Shown one piece after another: positions 1-6,138 of a DNA stretch of 64,000 nt. A program made the position numbers and the translations under genes. The DNA is taken from contig CALAUG010000041.1 in the NCBI GenBank assembly GCA_937892155.1, positions 24,826 to 88,825 on the forward strand, in the 5' to 3' direction. Numbering within the stretch: the stretch's first letter is position 1; each line of letters opens with the position of its first letter. The notes below the pieces were generated by a model. It made no database searches and was not told the origin of the DNA. It saw only the letters and a program-made list of their open reading frames with translations. Origin of the DNA: an uncultured Bacteroidales bacterium. GTDB lineage: Bacteria; Bacteroidota; Bacteroidia; Bacteroidales; UBA1715.

Positions 1-1
1 C

Positions 2-379
2 GCAACGATGCAAAACCTTGATACGTTAGTGAAAAAGGTTTTAGATCCGTTGCGAGAAAAATACGGTCACCCTATTCACGTGAATAGTGGTTTACGTGAT
101 TATGTGCCAAGCGGTGGCTCAACTACAAGTGACCATCTAAAAGGCTGTGCGGTAGATATTGAGGGGTTTGATTATTCGAACGCTGAAAATAAGAAACTTG
201 CTGAATTGTTTTTAGATATGAATCTCCCATATTCACAGCTAATAAATGAATATGGCTGGAGTTGGTTTCATGTTGCATATAATCCGAAAGATAGTAGAAA
301 GCGTTTAACGTTATCTACTAACCGCGCTAATCCGCAATACACGCAAGTAAAAGACAATAAAGTTAAATTTTTGGGTTAA
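2..379 (+). CDS. Peptidase M15-type D-Ala-D-Ala carboxypeptidase / phage endolysin-like, 5' partial
   Basis: A zinc peptidase of the M15 family, which cleaves peptidoglycan cross-link peptides and is common as an endolysin in Bacteroidota phages and small mobile elements. Counting from the first ATG (position 8), the motif SDHLKGCAVD (residues 41-50, ligands H43 and D50) and WFHVAY (H88) give the usual H, D, H zinc site. The protein starts at the NLDTLVKKVLDPLRE helix, whereas relatives carry some 30 more N-terminal residues. The two codons before the ATG are open, so the true start probably lies left of the window. Two small genes follow on the same strand. Confidence 0.8.
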   Translation, partial: ATMQNLDTLVKKVLDPLREKYGHPIHVNSGLRDYVPSGGSTTSDHLKGCAVDIEGFDYSNAENKKLAELFLDMNLPYSQLINEYGWSWFHVAYNPKDSRKRLTLSTNRANPQYTQVKDNKVKFLG

Positions 380-399
380 ATTTTTAAAATTTTGAAAAT

Positions 400-585
400 A
401 TGAAAAGTGCAAAGAATGTTTTAAAAGGTGCAAAAAAAAGTTGGTCGGGAGTTTCCAAAAAGGGTAACCGTGTAAACCTTTTTGCAAAAAAAGGTGTTTC
501 AGGTATTAAATCGGTAAGTTATAGAACCGGAAAAGGACGCCGATTGATGGTTATTACAACTAAAGTTTATAAACTTGGTAGATAG
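400..585 (+). CDS. Small basic protein, 61 aa, unknown
   Basis: Not recognised. The 61-residue product is very rich in Lys and Arg, with almost no acidic residues, and contains GAKKSW, KKGNR and GKGRR stretches, which suggests nucleic-acid binding. It lies 20 bp after the M15 peptidase gene and 2 bp before the next gene, so the three are probably one transcript ending at the terminator at 971-1000. In a small phage-like element, such a protein could be a DNA-condensing or minor virion protein; that is inference from charge and context only. Confidence 0.5.
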   Translation: MKSAKNVLKGAKKSWSGVSKKGNRVNLFAKKGVSGIKSVSYRTGKGRRLMVITTKVYKLGR

Positions 586-587
586 TT

Positions 588-989
588 ATGGCAAACGGTG
601 GTAAACATACGTATTACATTGGTTGTTCGTACAAATTGAAAACACCAATTCAAGACTCATTAAAGAACTGGTATCATTCGATTTGGTTGTCTCGTAATTC
701 CGAGGGTCGGCATGTAAGAAGTAAAGCAAATGATAAACACTGGGTTTTCTATCCTAATTTTACCGCATATGGTAAAAAGAATAAAGGTCAATACGGTTCG
801 GGGTATCCTGATAGCTCTATTGTAAAAGGTCGTCCGATTTATAAAGGAAGAGGAAAAGAACGTGTTTTAAAGTCTTATGAGGTTAGGTATTACAAGCAAA
901 AACCAACGATGAATTTTAAAAGCTATTCGGATTTTATAAAGAATTGGCGAAATGGTTACAAGGTAGATGAAAAAAAGAGGGTTAAATAA
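588..989 (+). CDS. Hypothetical basic protein, 133 aa, mobile-element cargo
   Basis: Not recognised. It is a 133-residue protein rich in Tyr, Lys, Gly and Asn, with no signal peptide and no membrane segment. The start ATG lies 2 bp after the previous stop, which suggests translational coupling with the small basic protein. The stop codon sits inside the symmetrical hairpin at 971-1000, so this is the last gene of the rightward transcript. Its place beside a peptidoglycan peptidase suggests a phage or mobile-element structural or accessory role, but nothing in the sequence shows that directly. Confidence 0.5.
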   Translation: MANGGKHTYYIGCSYKLKTPIQDSLKNWYHSIWLSRNSEGRHVRSKANDKHWVFYPNFTAYGKKNKGQYGSGYPDSSIVKGRPIYKGRGKERVLKSYEVRYYKQKPTMNFKSYSDFIKNWRNGYKVDEKKRVK

Positions 990-1000
990 CCCTCTTTTTT
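971..1000. terminator. Bidirectional intrinsic terminator between convergent operons
   Basis: A perfect 14-bp stem (971-984 with 987-1000) rich in GAGGGTTA/TAACCCTC is flanked by A6 on one side and T6 or more on the other, so it can end transcription in both directions. It contains the stop codon of the plus-strand gene and abuts the stop of the minus-strand gene starting at 1215. Confidence 0.85.
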
Positions 1001-1215
1001 TAGTTTCTCAAACTTCTAATTTCCTCCCATGTAAATTTGTCTCCCCACATATATTCTTGTTGTAGTTTTAGAAATTGCACCAGTTCGTTATCTTCCCCAA
1101 CTCGGTCGATAATTTCATTAAATTCGGGTGCGTCGAATAATTGAATGTCTAAAATTTCTCCGCAACCGAATTGGCTTTCTTTTTCGTCTAATAGTTTTTC
1201 GCTCTCTTTGTTCAT
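1000..1215 (-). CDS. Hypothetical acidic protein, 71 aa
   Basis: Not recognised. It is a 71-residue acidic protein with no membrane segment and a C-terminal FTWEEIRSLRN. It is the last of three minus-strand genes (RadC-like, 83-aa protein, this one) and ends at the shared bidirectional terminator. Small acidic proteins in such accessory operons are often regulators or anti-restriction-type proteins, but no specific family motif is visible. Confidence 0.45.
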   Translation of the reverse strand: MNKESEKLLDEKESQFGCGEILDIQLFDAPEFNEIIDRVGEDNELVQFLKLQQEYMWGDKFTWEEIRSLRN

Positions 1216-1258
1216 ATCTTTAAAATTTTAAATGTTCCTGGGACAAATATACATTTTT

Positions 1259-1510
1259 TCAGTAGAGTTTGTTATACACGTATTTGGTTAGCTCTCCGCA
1301 CCTATTAAAATACATTGGCTTGTCTCGGTTCATATAAACCCATTTTTTTACGGGTTCGGTGTTGTCTTCAAAATAATGTACACAAGCACAATGAATTTTT
1401 TTGCGGTTTATTGTAACAGTATAGTTACATGTAAATTTGTTGCTCTCGTGTTTTGTGTTTATTAACTGTTTATAACAGCTTAATCTTCCTTCTTTTGTGT
1501 CAATGTTCAT
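1259..1510 (-). CDS. Hypothetical protein, 83 aa
   Basis: Not recognised. The 83-residue product carries four cysteines scattered through it and two short strand-rich segments (KFTCNYTVTINRKKIHCACV). It lies 12 bp downstream of the radC-like gene on the same strand, so the two are probably co-transcribed. It looks like mobile-element cargo rather than a core gene. Confidence 0.45.
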   Translation of the reverse strand: MNIDTKEGRLSCYKQLINTKHESNKFTCNYTVTINRKKIHCACVHYFEDNTEPVKKWVYMNRDKPMYFNRCGELTKYVYNKLY

Positions 1511-1522
1511 AGTATTTAATTT

Positions 1523-2011
1523 TTATATTAGTCCTTCATCTGCAAAACTTGTATAACTCTCATCTGTCAAAATAAGGTGGTCAAGCACTCTTATTTGAAA
1601 TAGTTTAGATGCTTCAACTATTTCTTTTGTAATATGTTCGTCTTCCCTGCTTGGCTTTGTGTTCCCGCTTGGGTGGTTGTGAACTAAGATTAACCCAGTT
1701 GCGAGTGTATTTATTGCCCCGAACATTACTAATTTTACATCAACATTTGTTGCTGTTACTCCTCCTTGACTTATTAAACTGTAACCGATTATTTTATTTG
1801 AGTGGTTCAAATAGATGGCGTAAAAACATTCATAAATGTTTATATGTGTTTTTACAATGTCTTTCATAAAGTTGTTTATATCTTCACTTTGTGTGATTTG
1901 CGGACAGTTGTATTTTTCGCACTCCTCGCAAATGATTTTAAATTGTCTTGGTTGTCCTTGTATTTTCATTTTTTTTGTTTTAGTCCTTTGTTTTTGAGGG
2001 CTTTTCCTCAT
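1523..2011 (-). CDS. radC: RadC-family JAB/MPN-domain protein
   Basis: A RadC-like protein with the JAMM metal-binding signature: HNHPSG at residues 111-116 followed by S121 and D124, and a conserved upstream Glu near residue 61. RadC-like JAB proteins are frequent on Bacteroidota plasmids, ICEs and phages; their exact role is unsettled, and the early link to DNA repair is disputed. At 162 residues it keeps the JAB domain but lacks the helix-hairpin-helix part of long RadC. The first 15 residues are very basic, and a downstream Met (MKIQGQP, residue 15) is an alternative start. First gene of the leftward three-gene operon. Confidence 0.8.
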   Translation of the reverse strand: MRKSPQKQRTKTKKMKIQGQPRQFKIICEECEKYNCPQITQSEDINNFMKDIVKTHINIYECFYAIYLNHSNKIIGYSLISQGGVTATNVDVKLVMFGAINTLATGLILVHNHPSGNTKPSREDEHITKEIVEASKLFQIRVLDHLILTDESYTSFADEGLI

Positions 2012-2220
2012 TTCGTTGCTCTAATTTATAAAAAATCTTGCTCTAAAACAAGTATTTTTCTATAAAAGTTTGATTACAACTAAAATTTATTTAGTTGATT
2101 ATCAATACTTTACAAATATTATCAGCTCCATAGAAATGAATTTTTAAAACGAAAAAAAAATCTATTTTGCGGTGCTTATGTGTGTGCAAATAGATGTTTT
2201 TTTTGTTTCATTTAGGGGTA

Positions 2221-2243
2221 TGGGGGCGAATTTGTAGCCCCCA
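2221..2243. repeat. GC-rich inverted repeat (stem-loop)
   Basis: TGGGGGC at 2221-2227 pairs perfectly with GCCCCCA at 2237-2243 around a 9-nt loop. It stands out in very AT-rich DNA. It lacks a T-run on the side needed for termination on either strand, so it is unlikely to be an ordinary terminator. Confidence 0.6.
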
Positions 2244-2265
2244 ATAAAAAAAAAATGTGTTTTTA

Positions 2266-2296
2266 TTTGTTTTATTGTTGTAAAGCAATATATTTG
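2266..2296 (+). promoter_or_regulatory. Bacteroidota sigma promoter for the HTH gene
   Basis: TTTG (2266-2269), a spacer of 19 bp, then TATATTTG (2289-2296) exactly match the -33/-7 consensus of Bacteroidota. The HTH ATG is at 2322, about 25 bp further on. Confidence 0.75.
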
Positions 2297-2321
2297 CCAA
2301 AGAATTAAAGACAAAATAAAA

Positions 2322-2537
2322 ATGGTTCGCAATAAAATAGGTGAATATACTGTTTATAATCTCCCTGAGGTTGCCAAGATTGTTGGTTTTTCACAGCAGA
2401 ACATTAGAGAAAGACTTAATGGAAAAAAGCAACAAGCGAAAGACACTATTTTATTGAATGATAGAGAGTTTTATGTATGTTATGTTGGTGATTCTACCCC
2501 CCTTTTTTACTGCAAAAGTTCCGTTGTAAGTTATTGA
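2322..2537 (+). CDS. Small helix-turn-helix DNA-binding protein, 71 aa
   Basis: The N-terminal half (YTVYNLPEVAKIVGFSQQNI) reads as a MerR/excisionase-like helix-turn-helix: a short strand, then two helices with a Gly-containing turn. Such proteins act as excisionases, plasmid-copy regulators or repressors. A full consensus promoter lies just upstream. The C-terminal 20 residues follow a C6-T6 homopolymer run (near 2496-2508), so the tail could be frame-variable or a sequencing-prone site. It faces an AT-rich tract with repeated units and DnaA-box-like sites, which fits an origin-binding or regulatory role by inference. Confidence 0.6.
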   Translation: MVRNKIGEYTVYNLPEVAKIVGFSQQNIRERLNGKKQQAKDTILLNDREFYVCYVGDSTPLFYCKSSVVSY

Positions 2538-2639
2538 TAATAAATAATTTGCCTACTTTACACAGTATTAATTATGAAACAAAAGCGGTAGAAGTTCAAA
2601 AATAGGGGTTTCTGCTATTTTTTACTACTTACTTGTACA

Positions 2640-3075
2640 TTATCCACTCAAATATCGAAAACTCAAATTTGAATAATTTGGTTGATTACTTCTCCGCTAT
2701 TCAAAAACTTCGATTTTATCGATTATTATTTGGGGATTTTGTTTTGGGTAAATTTCTCCTGAATTTTTGATTCCGATTTTTTGACAATTTCTCAATCTTC
2801 ATTTTTTTTAGTTTTCCTGAGTAATTATCTTCTTCCTCTCAAAAAACACGATTTTTTTGAATTAGAATTTTTGAATATTTCCTGGCAATTATCCACAAAG
2901 TTTCGAAAATGCCATTTTTTTGAAGTTGCAGTTTTTTACCATTTTTTCAGTTTGCTGGATAATTCACATGATTTCCTTCAAAAAACTCATTATTTCAAAA
3001 TTCAGAAATTTTCATATTTCTGGATAATTCTCTTACATTCTTAAAAAACGATTTTTTTAGAATCTCATTTCTGCA
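2640..3075. repeat. Degenerate tandem units of about 57-73 bp with DnaA-box-like sites
   Basis: A strongly AT-rich, gene-free tract in which similar words recur: CCTGA or CTGGATAATT near 2758, 2815, 2881, 2954 and 3020, and CAAAAAACnCGATTTTTTT-like blocks near 2773, 2840, 2906, 2978 and 3043. TTATCCACA at 2889-2897 is a perfect DnaA-box sequence; TTATCCACT near 2640 and two AATTATCCA complements are near matches. Iterons of a replication origin or an old decayed repeat array are both possible. Confidence 0.5.
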
Positions 3076-3092
3076 ACTGACAAATGTCAGTT
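3075..3092. repeat. Perfect short inverted repeat next to the dif-like site
   Basis: AACTGAC (3075-3081) and GTCAGTT (3086-3092) form a 7-bp stem with an AAAT loop, 7 bp left of the dif-like sequence. It may be an accessory protein site or a hairpin. Confidence 0.5.
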
Positions 3093-3099
3093 TGATTCT

Positions 3100-3127
3100 A
3101 TTTAACATAATATTAGGCAATATTTGC
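3100..3127. other. Candidate dif/XerCD attachment site
   Basis: ATTTAACATAA (3100-3110) is the exact reverse complement of the well-known XerD arm TTATGTTAAAT, followed by a 6-bp centre (TATTAG) and an 11-bp arm GCAATATTTGC. The 11+6+11 layout matches dif. The XerC arm does not resemble the E. coli arm. Xer-exploiting elements often have one poor arm, which would fit this being the right end of the small mobile element. Confidence 0.4.
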
Positions 3128-3135
3128 CACGATTT

Positions 3136-3264
3136 ATGACCGCCCACGAAACCCGAAACGTCGCTTATGAAGGTTGTATTAGTAAACAGCGTTATCGTTT
3201 GAAAAACTCTTTGAAAGCCTATTTTGATTTTATGAAGGTGTTGCGTTCGGTAAAGGGAGTTTAG
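3136..3264 (+). CDS. Small basic ORF, 42 aa
   Basis: ATG at 3136, stop TAG at 3262. The product begins MTAHETRNVAYEGC and continues with a basic helix-like part (KQRYRLKNSLKAYFDFMKVL). Family unknown. Support for its being real: the stop codon lies within the stem of an intrinsic terminator and a second terminator follows, as expected for a short dedicated transcript. A GGCAA-TAT-TTGCC palindrome (3116-3128) lies just upstream and could be an operator. Confidence 0.4.
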   Translation: MTAHETRNVAYEGCISKQRYRLKNSLKAYFDFMKVLRSVKGV

Positions 3265-3284
3265 AAATACAAACTCCGTTTTTT
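3256..3284 (+). terminator. Intrinsic terminator of the 42-aa ORF
   Basis: GGAGTTT (3256-3262) pairs with AAACTCC (3271-3277), followed by G and T6. It overlaps the ORF stop codon. Confidence 0.75.
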
Positions 3285-3296
3285 ATTAAAATTTAT

Positions 3297-3316
3297 GGAG
3301 TATAACTCCGTTTTTT
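3297..3316 (+). terminator. Second tandem intrinsic terminator
   Basis: GGAGT (3297-3301) pairs with ACTCC (3305-3309), followed by G and T6. It repeats the AACTCCGTTTTTT word of the first terminator, so it may be a partial duplication. It insulates the CRISPR array from upstream transcription. Confidence 0.65.
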
Positions 3317-3608
3317 CATGGAATTTCTTGTGAAATTGCTTGTATAGTACTCCCCCATTCTAATTCATCGTGTCTTGTTTTAAACATCAATAATAAATAT
3401 TGAAAAGGGTTGTGAATTGCTTTCAAATTTGTATTTTGAGTTCTTTGAAACAGTTAATGCTTCAAGAATACTTGCTGATACTGCGTTGTGATTTGCTTTC
3501 AAATTTGTATTTTTGAGTTCTTTGAAACAGTAGTCATTTTATATTCGCTGTCTTTCGGAAGGTTGTGATTTGCTTTCAAATTTGTATTTTTGAGTTCTTT
3601 GAAACAGT

Positions 3609-3797
3609 GTTGCCACGTAATTCCTGTGTGCGTGTTGACTGCCAATTTTCTGGCAACGTCATTGATTTGTTGGCACGAATGTAGCGAACAACTGTTACGT
3701 TCAAATTTTGGTCTGTTTCGGCTTCGGTGCAAAACCAAACCTTGTTTGGCTCATCTTGCAAGCGAAAAAAATGTCGCTGTATTTGTATTAGTTTCAT
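3609..3797 (-). pseudogene. Truncated gene fragment inside the CRISPR array
   Basis: From an ATG at 3797 the minus strand encodes 63 residues with ordinary coding composition (begins MKLIQIQRHFFRLQDEPNKV, later NLNVTVVRYIRANKSMTLPENW) and runs straight into repeat 3, which adds a meaningless tail up to a stop at 3576. The family was not recognised. An ATG with a following open frame that stops abruptly at a CRISPR repeat indicates a broken 3' end. It is divergent from the promoter at 3804-3833. Confidence 0.5.
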
Positions 3798-3803
3798 ATC
3801 TCG

Positions 3804-3833
3804 TTGTTTATTAATTATTTTATTGTATATTTG
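3804..3833 (+). promoter_or_regulatory. Consensus promoter inside the array insert
   Basis: TTG (3804-3806), 19 bp, TATATTTG (3826-3833): an exact Bacteroidota promoter match, 6 bp from the start codon of the divergent gene fragment. It drives the structured segment at about 3838-3930. Confidence 0.7.
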
Positions 3834-3837
3834 CCCT

Positions 3838-3930
3838 GGGTTCAACGTCTTTTTCGTTGGACAAAGAATTGGCTTCCAACAGCGGGAACAATCGGAGTTC
3901 CCCCATCGAGGATAGCCAATTTTTTATTTT
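3838..3930 (+). ncRNA. Putative structured small RNA within the CRISPR array
   Basis: Downstream of a consensus promoter lie three nested or serial helices: CAACG/CGTTG (about 3843-3859), GGGAAC (3884-3889) with GTTCCC (3897-3902), and an enclosing AATTGGCT (3867-3874) with AGCCAATT (3914-3921) followed by T6ATTTT, as in an intrinsic terminator. There is no good ORF in it. It is about 90 nt and ends 12 bp before repeat 4. It has no anti-repeat, so it is not a second tracrRNA. Its role is unknown. Confidence 0.5.
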
Positions 3931-4711
3931 ACGGCTGTCGTAGTTGTGAATTGCTTTCAAATTTGTATTTTTGAGTTCTTTGAAACAGTGTTCCATTGTT
4001 TTCATCGCTCTTTGATTTCGTTGTGAATTGCTTTCAAATTTGTATTTTTGAGTTCTTTGAAACAGTGATTGGTATTTCTTCTGTTGTAGGTAGAAAGTTG
4101 TGAATTGCTTTCAAATTTGTATTTTTGAGTTCTTTGAAACAGTACGTAATACGACCATACGCATCTAAAACTGTTGTGAATTGCTTTCAAATTTGTATTT
4201 TTGAGTTCTTTGAAACAGTCTAACAAGATTGCTGATGTCAGCGTCGCAAGTTGTGAATTGCTTTCAAATTTGTATTTTTGAGTTCTTTGAAACAGTAGTT
4301 CCGCTGTTTCCGACAATAAGTCCGATGTTGTGAATTGCTTTCAAATTTGTATTTTTGAGTTCTTTGAAACAGTCTTTTACTATTTTTTTTAATTCTTGAT
4401 AATGTTGTGAATTGCTTTCAAATTTGTATTTTTGAGTTCTTTGAAACAGTTCAGGTCGCTCCTCAGCGTTGCCCTATTCGGTTGTGAATTGCTTTCAAAT
4501 TTGTATTTTTGAGTTCTTTGAAACAGTCGAAATCCTCTATTGTTTTTGCTACGACTTGTTGTGAATTGCTTTCAAATTTGTATTTTTGAGTTCTTTGAAA
4601 CAGTAATTCGTTTGCTTGCTGTTCCGTTATCGTGGTTGTGAATTGCTTTCAAATTTGTATTTTTGAGTTCTTTGAAACAGTATTTCGTTGGTCGTGTTGT
4701 GCGTGATGTAG

Positions 4712-4741
4712 TTGTGAATTGCTTTCAAATTTGTATTTTTG
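4712..4741 (+). promoter_or_regulatory. Promoter inside each CRISPR repeat (shown for repeat 14)
   Basis: In the consensus repeat, TTG (positions 2-4), exactly 19 bp, then TATTTTTG (24-31) match the Bacteroidota TTG-N19-TAnnTTTG promoter. The same elements occur in repeats 2-14; repeat 1 has lost one T of the -7 box. Transcription would start around repeat position 36-39, roughly 10 nt before each spacer. This parallels Neisseria type II-C arrays, where each repeat carries a promoter. No comparable match was found upstream of repeat 1. Confidence 0.6.
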
Positions 4742-4810
4742 AGTTCTTTGAAACAGTATAGTTTGTAGAACTCATTTATTTTCAGAATGTTAAGAACTGT
4801 TTCAGAAATA

Positions 4811-4844
4811 AAAATCCAGCTTTAAAAAAGCTGGATTTTTTATT
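4811..4844. terminator. Bidirectional terminator between CRISPR array and cas2
   Basis: AAAATCCAGCTT (4811-4822) pairs with AAGCTGGATTTT (4829-4840), with T-runs on both strands. It separates the rightward array transcript from the leftward cas operon. Confidence 0.85.
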
Positions 4845-4863
4845 GTAATTCATTTTTCCTATC

Positions 4864-5199
4864 CTAAAACAATTCCAATTGTTGGTATGTTGGTGGAGCT
4901 TCTTCTTTCTCCTCTCCCACAAATAGTTCCATTTCGCCAAATTGTTTGTCGGTAACTTTCAATATTCCCACGTGTCCCTGCTCTGGCAAGATATTCTTAA
5001 TCCGTTGCACGTGCATATTTGCATTTTCGTAGCTGGGGCAATGCCGTACATAAAACGAGAACTGAAACATATTGAATCCATCGTTCACCAACCGTTTTCG
5101 AAAATCTGAAGCTGCCTTTCGCTGCTTCTTCGTGTCTGTTGGTAAATCAAAAAACACCAATATCCACATAATTCTATATTCACTAAAACGATTGTTCAT
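4864..5199 (-). CDS. cas2: CRISPR-associated endoribonuclease-fold protein Cas2
   Basis: Cas2, 111 residues, forms the Cas1-Cas2 integrase that inserts new spacers. The segment MWILVFFDLPT (residues 11-21) is the first beta strand with the conserved Asp18 of the Cas2 ferredoxin fold, and FQFSFYVRHC follows at 46-55. Starting at 5199 (MNNRFSEYRIMW) rather than at the inner Met fits the usual N-terminus of Bacteroidota type II-C Cas2. It lies 3 bp after cas1 and is the last gene of the cas operon, before the shared terminator at 4811-4844. Confidence 0.95.
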   Translation of the reverse strand: MNNRFSEYRIMWILVFFDLPTDTKKQRKAASDFRKRLVNDGFNMFQFSFYVRHCPSYENANMHVQRIKNILPEQGHVGILKVTDKQFGEMELFVGEEKEEAPPTYQQLELF

Positions 5200-5202
5200 A
5201 CC

Positions 5203-6138
5203 TTATTTCATTTCGGGATATATAATTTTTCGGGATTCTCCGCTATAACATTTGTAGAGCGAGGCTGTTGTTTGCGAAACTGCGACCATCAGCGGGCTGG
5301 TGTGCCCATCAATCCATACATCCATCACAGGAATCGAAAGCAACTCCTGCTTACATTCCGTTGTTATTTCATCGTAGGCAACGCCTTTTTGCATTATTTC
5401 AATCACTTTCATATCAACGTATGGTCTATATGGCTCCATAATGTCGTCGGCAAGACAATACGCATTGTAGCGATTGTGGTGATGTATGCCCAATGTAGGA
5501 AGCATACCGCTTGCCACCAATGCACGGGCAACAATCGTGCGCACAATTGCATACCCATAGTTCAACAAATTGTTGGGTGCTTCGCCCTCTTGACCACGAG
5601 TGAAATATGGCTTAGATGGGAAGATTGTTTTCCAATAGAACGCAGCTGCCCTACCTTCCAAATTTTCGGAATCGCCACTTTTTACAGCACTCGCCCACCG
5701 TTCCATATTGTCGAACACTGTTCCGTGAACATGTTGCAATACCGCCGACTGATTTTTGATTTTACACTGAATGGTTTGTTGCCACAATTGCTTTTTTAGG
5801 GGAAGCGATGCATCAATCTGCACACGGAATCGCTCACTTTGGGTGGTATTTCCATCCAACGGAAGCATTAAGCCAACAGGCAAATGACTACTATTGCAAG
5901 AAATTACAGCACAATTGTTTGCCAATAACGCATCAAGCAACCCTTGTGTGATTGTTATTTGCTGACAATCGAGCACCACTACTCCAATATCTTCTATTGG
6001 TATGGTGCGAATTGCTTGTTTCTTGAAAGATTCCGACAACGAATCGTTTTTAACAACATCTGGTAATTTAATCACCAATTGTCCATTCTGCAACGAGAGA
6101 TATGCAGAATTACTGAAACATAAGACTTTTTTTATCAT
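5203..6138 (-). CDS. cas1: CRISPR-associated endonuclease Cas1, type II
   Basis: Cas1, 311 residues, is the metal-dependent integrase of spacer acquisition. Visible landmarks: the N-terminal beta domain (QLVIKLPDV), IPIEDIGVVVLD (47-57), SERFRVQI (101-108), the metal Glu in EGRAAAFYWK (E161), LGIHHHNRYNAYCLADDIMEPYRPY (shown in part: GIHHHN near 217-222, LADD and EPYRP near 229-239). The length is normal for type II. Its ATG directly abuts the A-run of the hairpin at 6139-6176, so expression is probably partly uncoupled from cas9. No cas4 or csn2 is present, which fits subtype II-C. Confidence 0.96.
   Translation of the reverse strand: MIKKVLCFSNSAYLSLQNGQLVIKLPDVVKNDSLSESFKKQAIRTIPIEDIGVVVLDCQQITITQGLLDALLANNCAVISCNSSHLPVGLMLPLDGNTTQSERFRVQIDASLPLKKQLWQQTIQCKIKNQSAVLQHVHGTVFDNMERWASAVKSGDSENLEGRAAAFYWKTIFPSKPYFTRGQEGEAPNNLLNYGYAIVRTIVARALVASGMLPTLGIHHHNRYNAYCLADDIMEPYRPYVDMKVIEIMQKGVAYDEITTECKQELLSIPVMDVWIDGHTSPLMVAVSQTTASLYKCYSGESRKIIYPEMK

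Larger units (their letters stand above)
2012..2321. other. Gene-free region upstream of radC and the HTH gene
   Basis: About 310 bp with no convincing gene, lying between the divergent radC-like and HTH genes. It holds a GC-rich hairpin (2221-2243) and the HTH-gene promoter (2266-2296). The remainder is AT-rich, with A and T tracts. No direct radC promoter match was seen on the minus strand. Confidence 0.6.
3409..4757 (+). CRISPR. Type II-C CRISPR array, 14 repeats of 47 bp, interrupted after repeat 3
   Basis: Repeat starts: 3409, 3485, 3562, 3943, 4020, 4097, 4173, 4250, 4327, 4404, 4481, 4558, 4635, 4711. Eleven repeats are identical; they begin GTTGTGAATTGCTTTC and end TTCTTTGAAACAGT. 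Repeat 1 lacks one T (46 bp), and repeats 2 and 3 carry A-to-T at position 8. There are 12 normal spacers, 30 bp each except two of 29 bp (4144-4172, 4682-4710). The gap between repeats 3 and 4 is 334 bp instead of 30. The crRNA orientation is plus: the tracrRNA anti-repeat matches the reverse complement of the repeat's 5' half. The array converges on the cas2-cas1-cas9 genes. Confidence 0.97.

Noticed and set aside
2012..2065. Minus-strand promoter for the radC operon
   Set aside because: No TAnnTTTG match with an upstream TTG was found at a sensible distance.
1..3100. Microviridae provirus
   Set aside because: The M15 peptidase and dif-like site would fit, but no capsid or replication gene is visible and the convergent RadC operon is not typical.
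3857..3880. GAATTGGCTTCCAAC in the array-insert RNA as a mimic of the repeat (GAATTGCTTTCAAA)
   Set aside because: Only about 13 of 15 positions match with a gap, and the segment is explained by its own terminator stem; it could be chance.
3838..3930. Second tracrRNA inside the array
   Set aside because: No stretch complementary to the repeat's 5' half; the true tracrRNA is at 10511-10592.
4002..4316. Minus-strand open frames across the CRISPR array
   Set aside because: They are made of repeat units read in frame (repeated FQRTQKYKFESNSQL) and spacers; a repeat artefact, not genes.
3409..4757. Self-targeting spacers
   Set aside because: The 12 normal spacers were compared by eye with the window and no protospacer was noticed; a genome-wide search was not possible.
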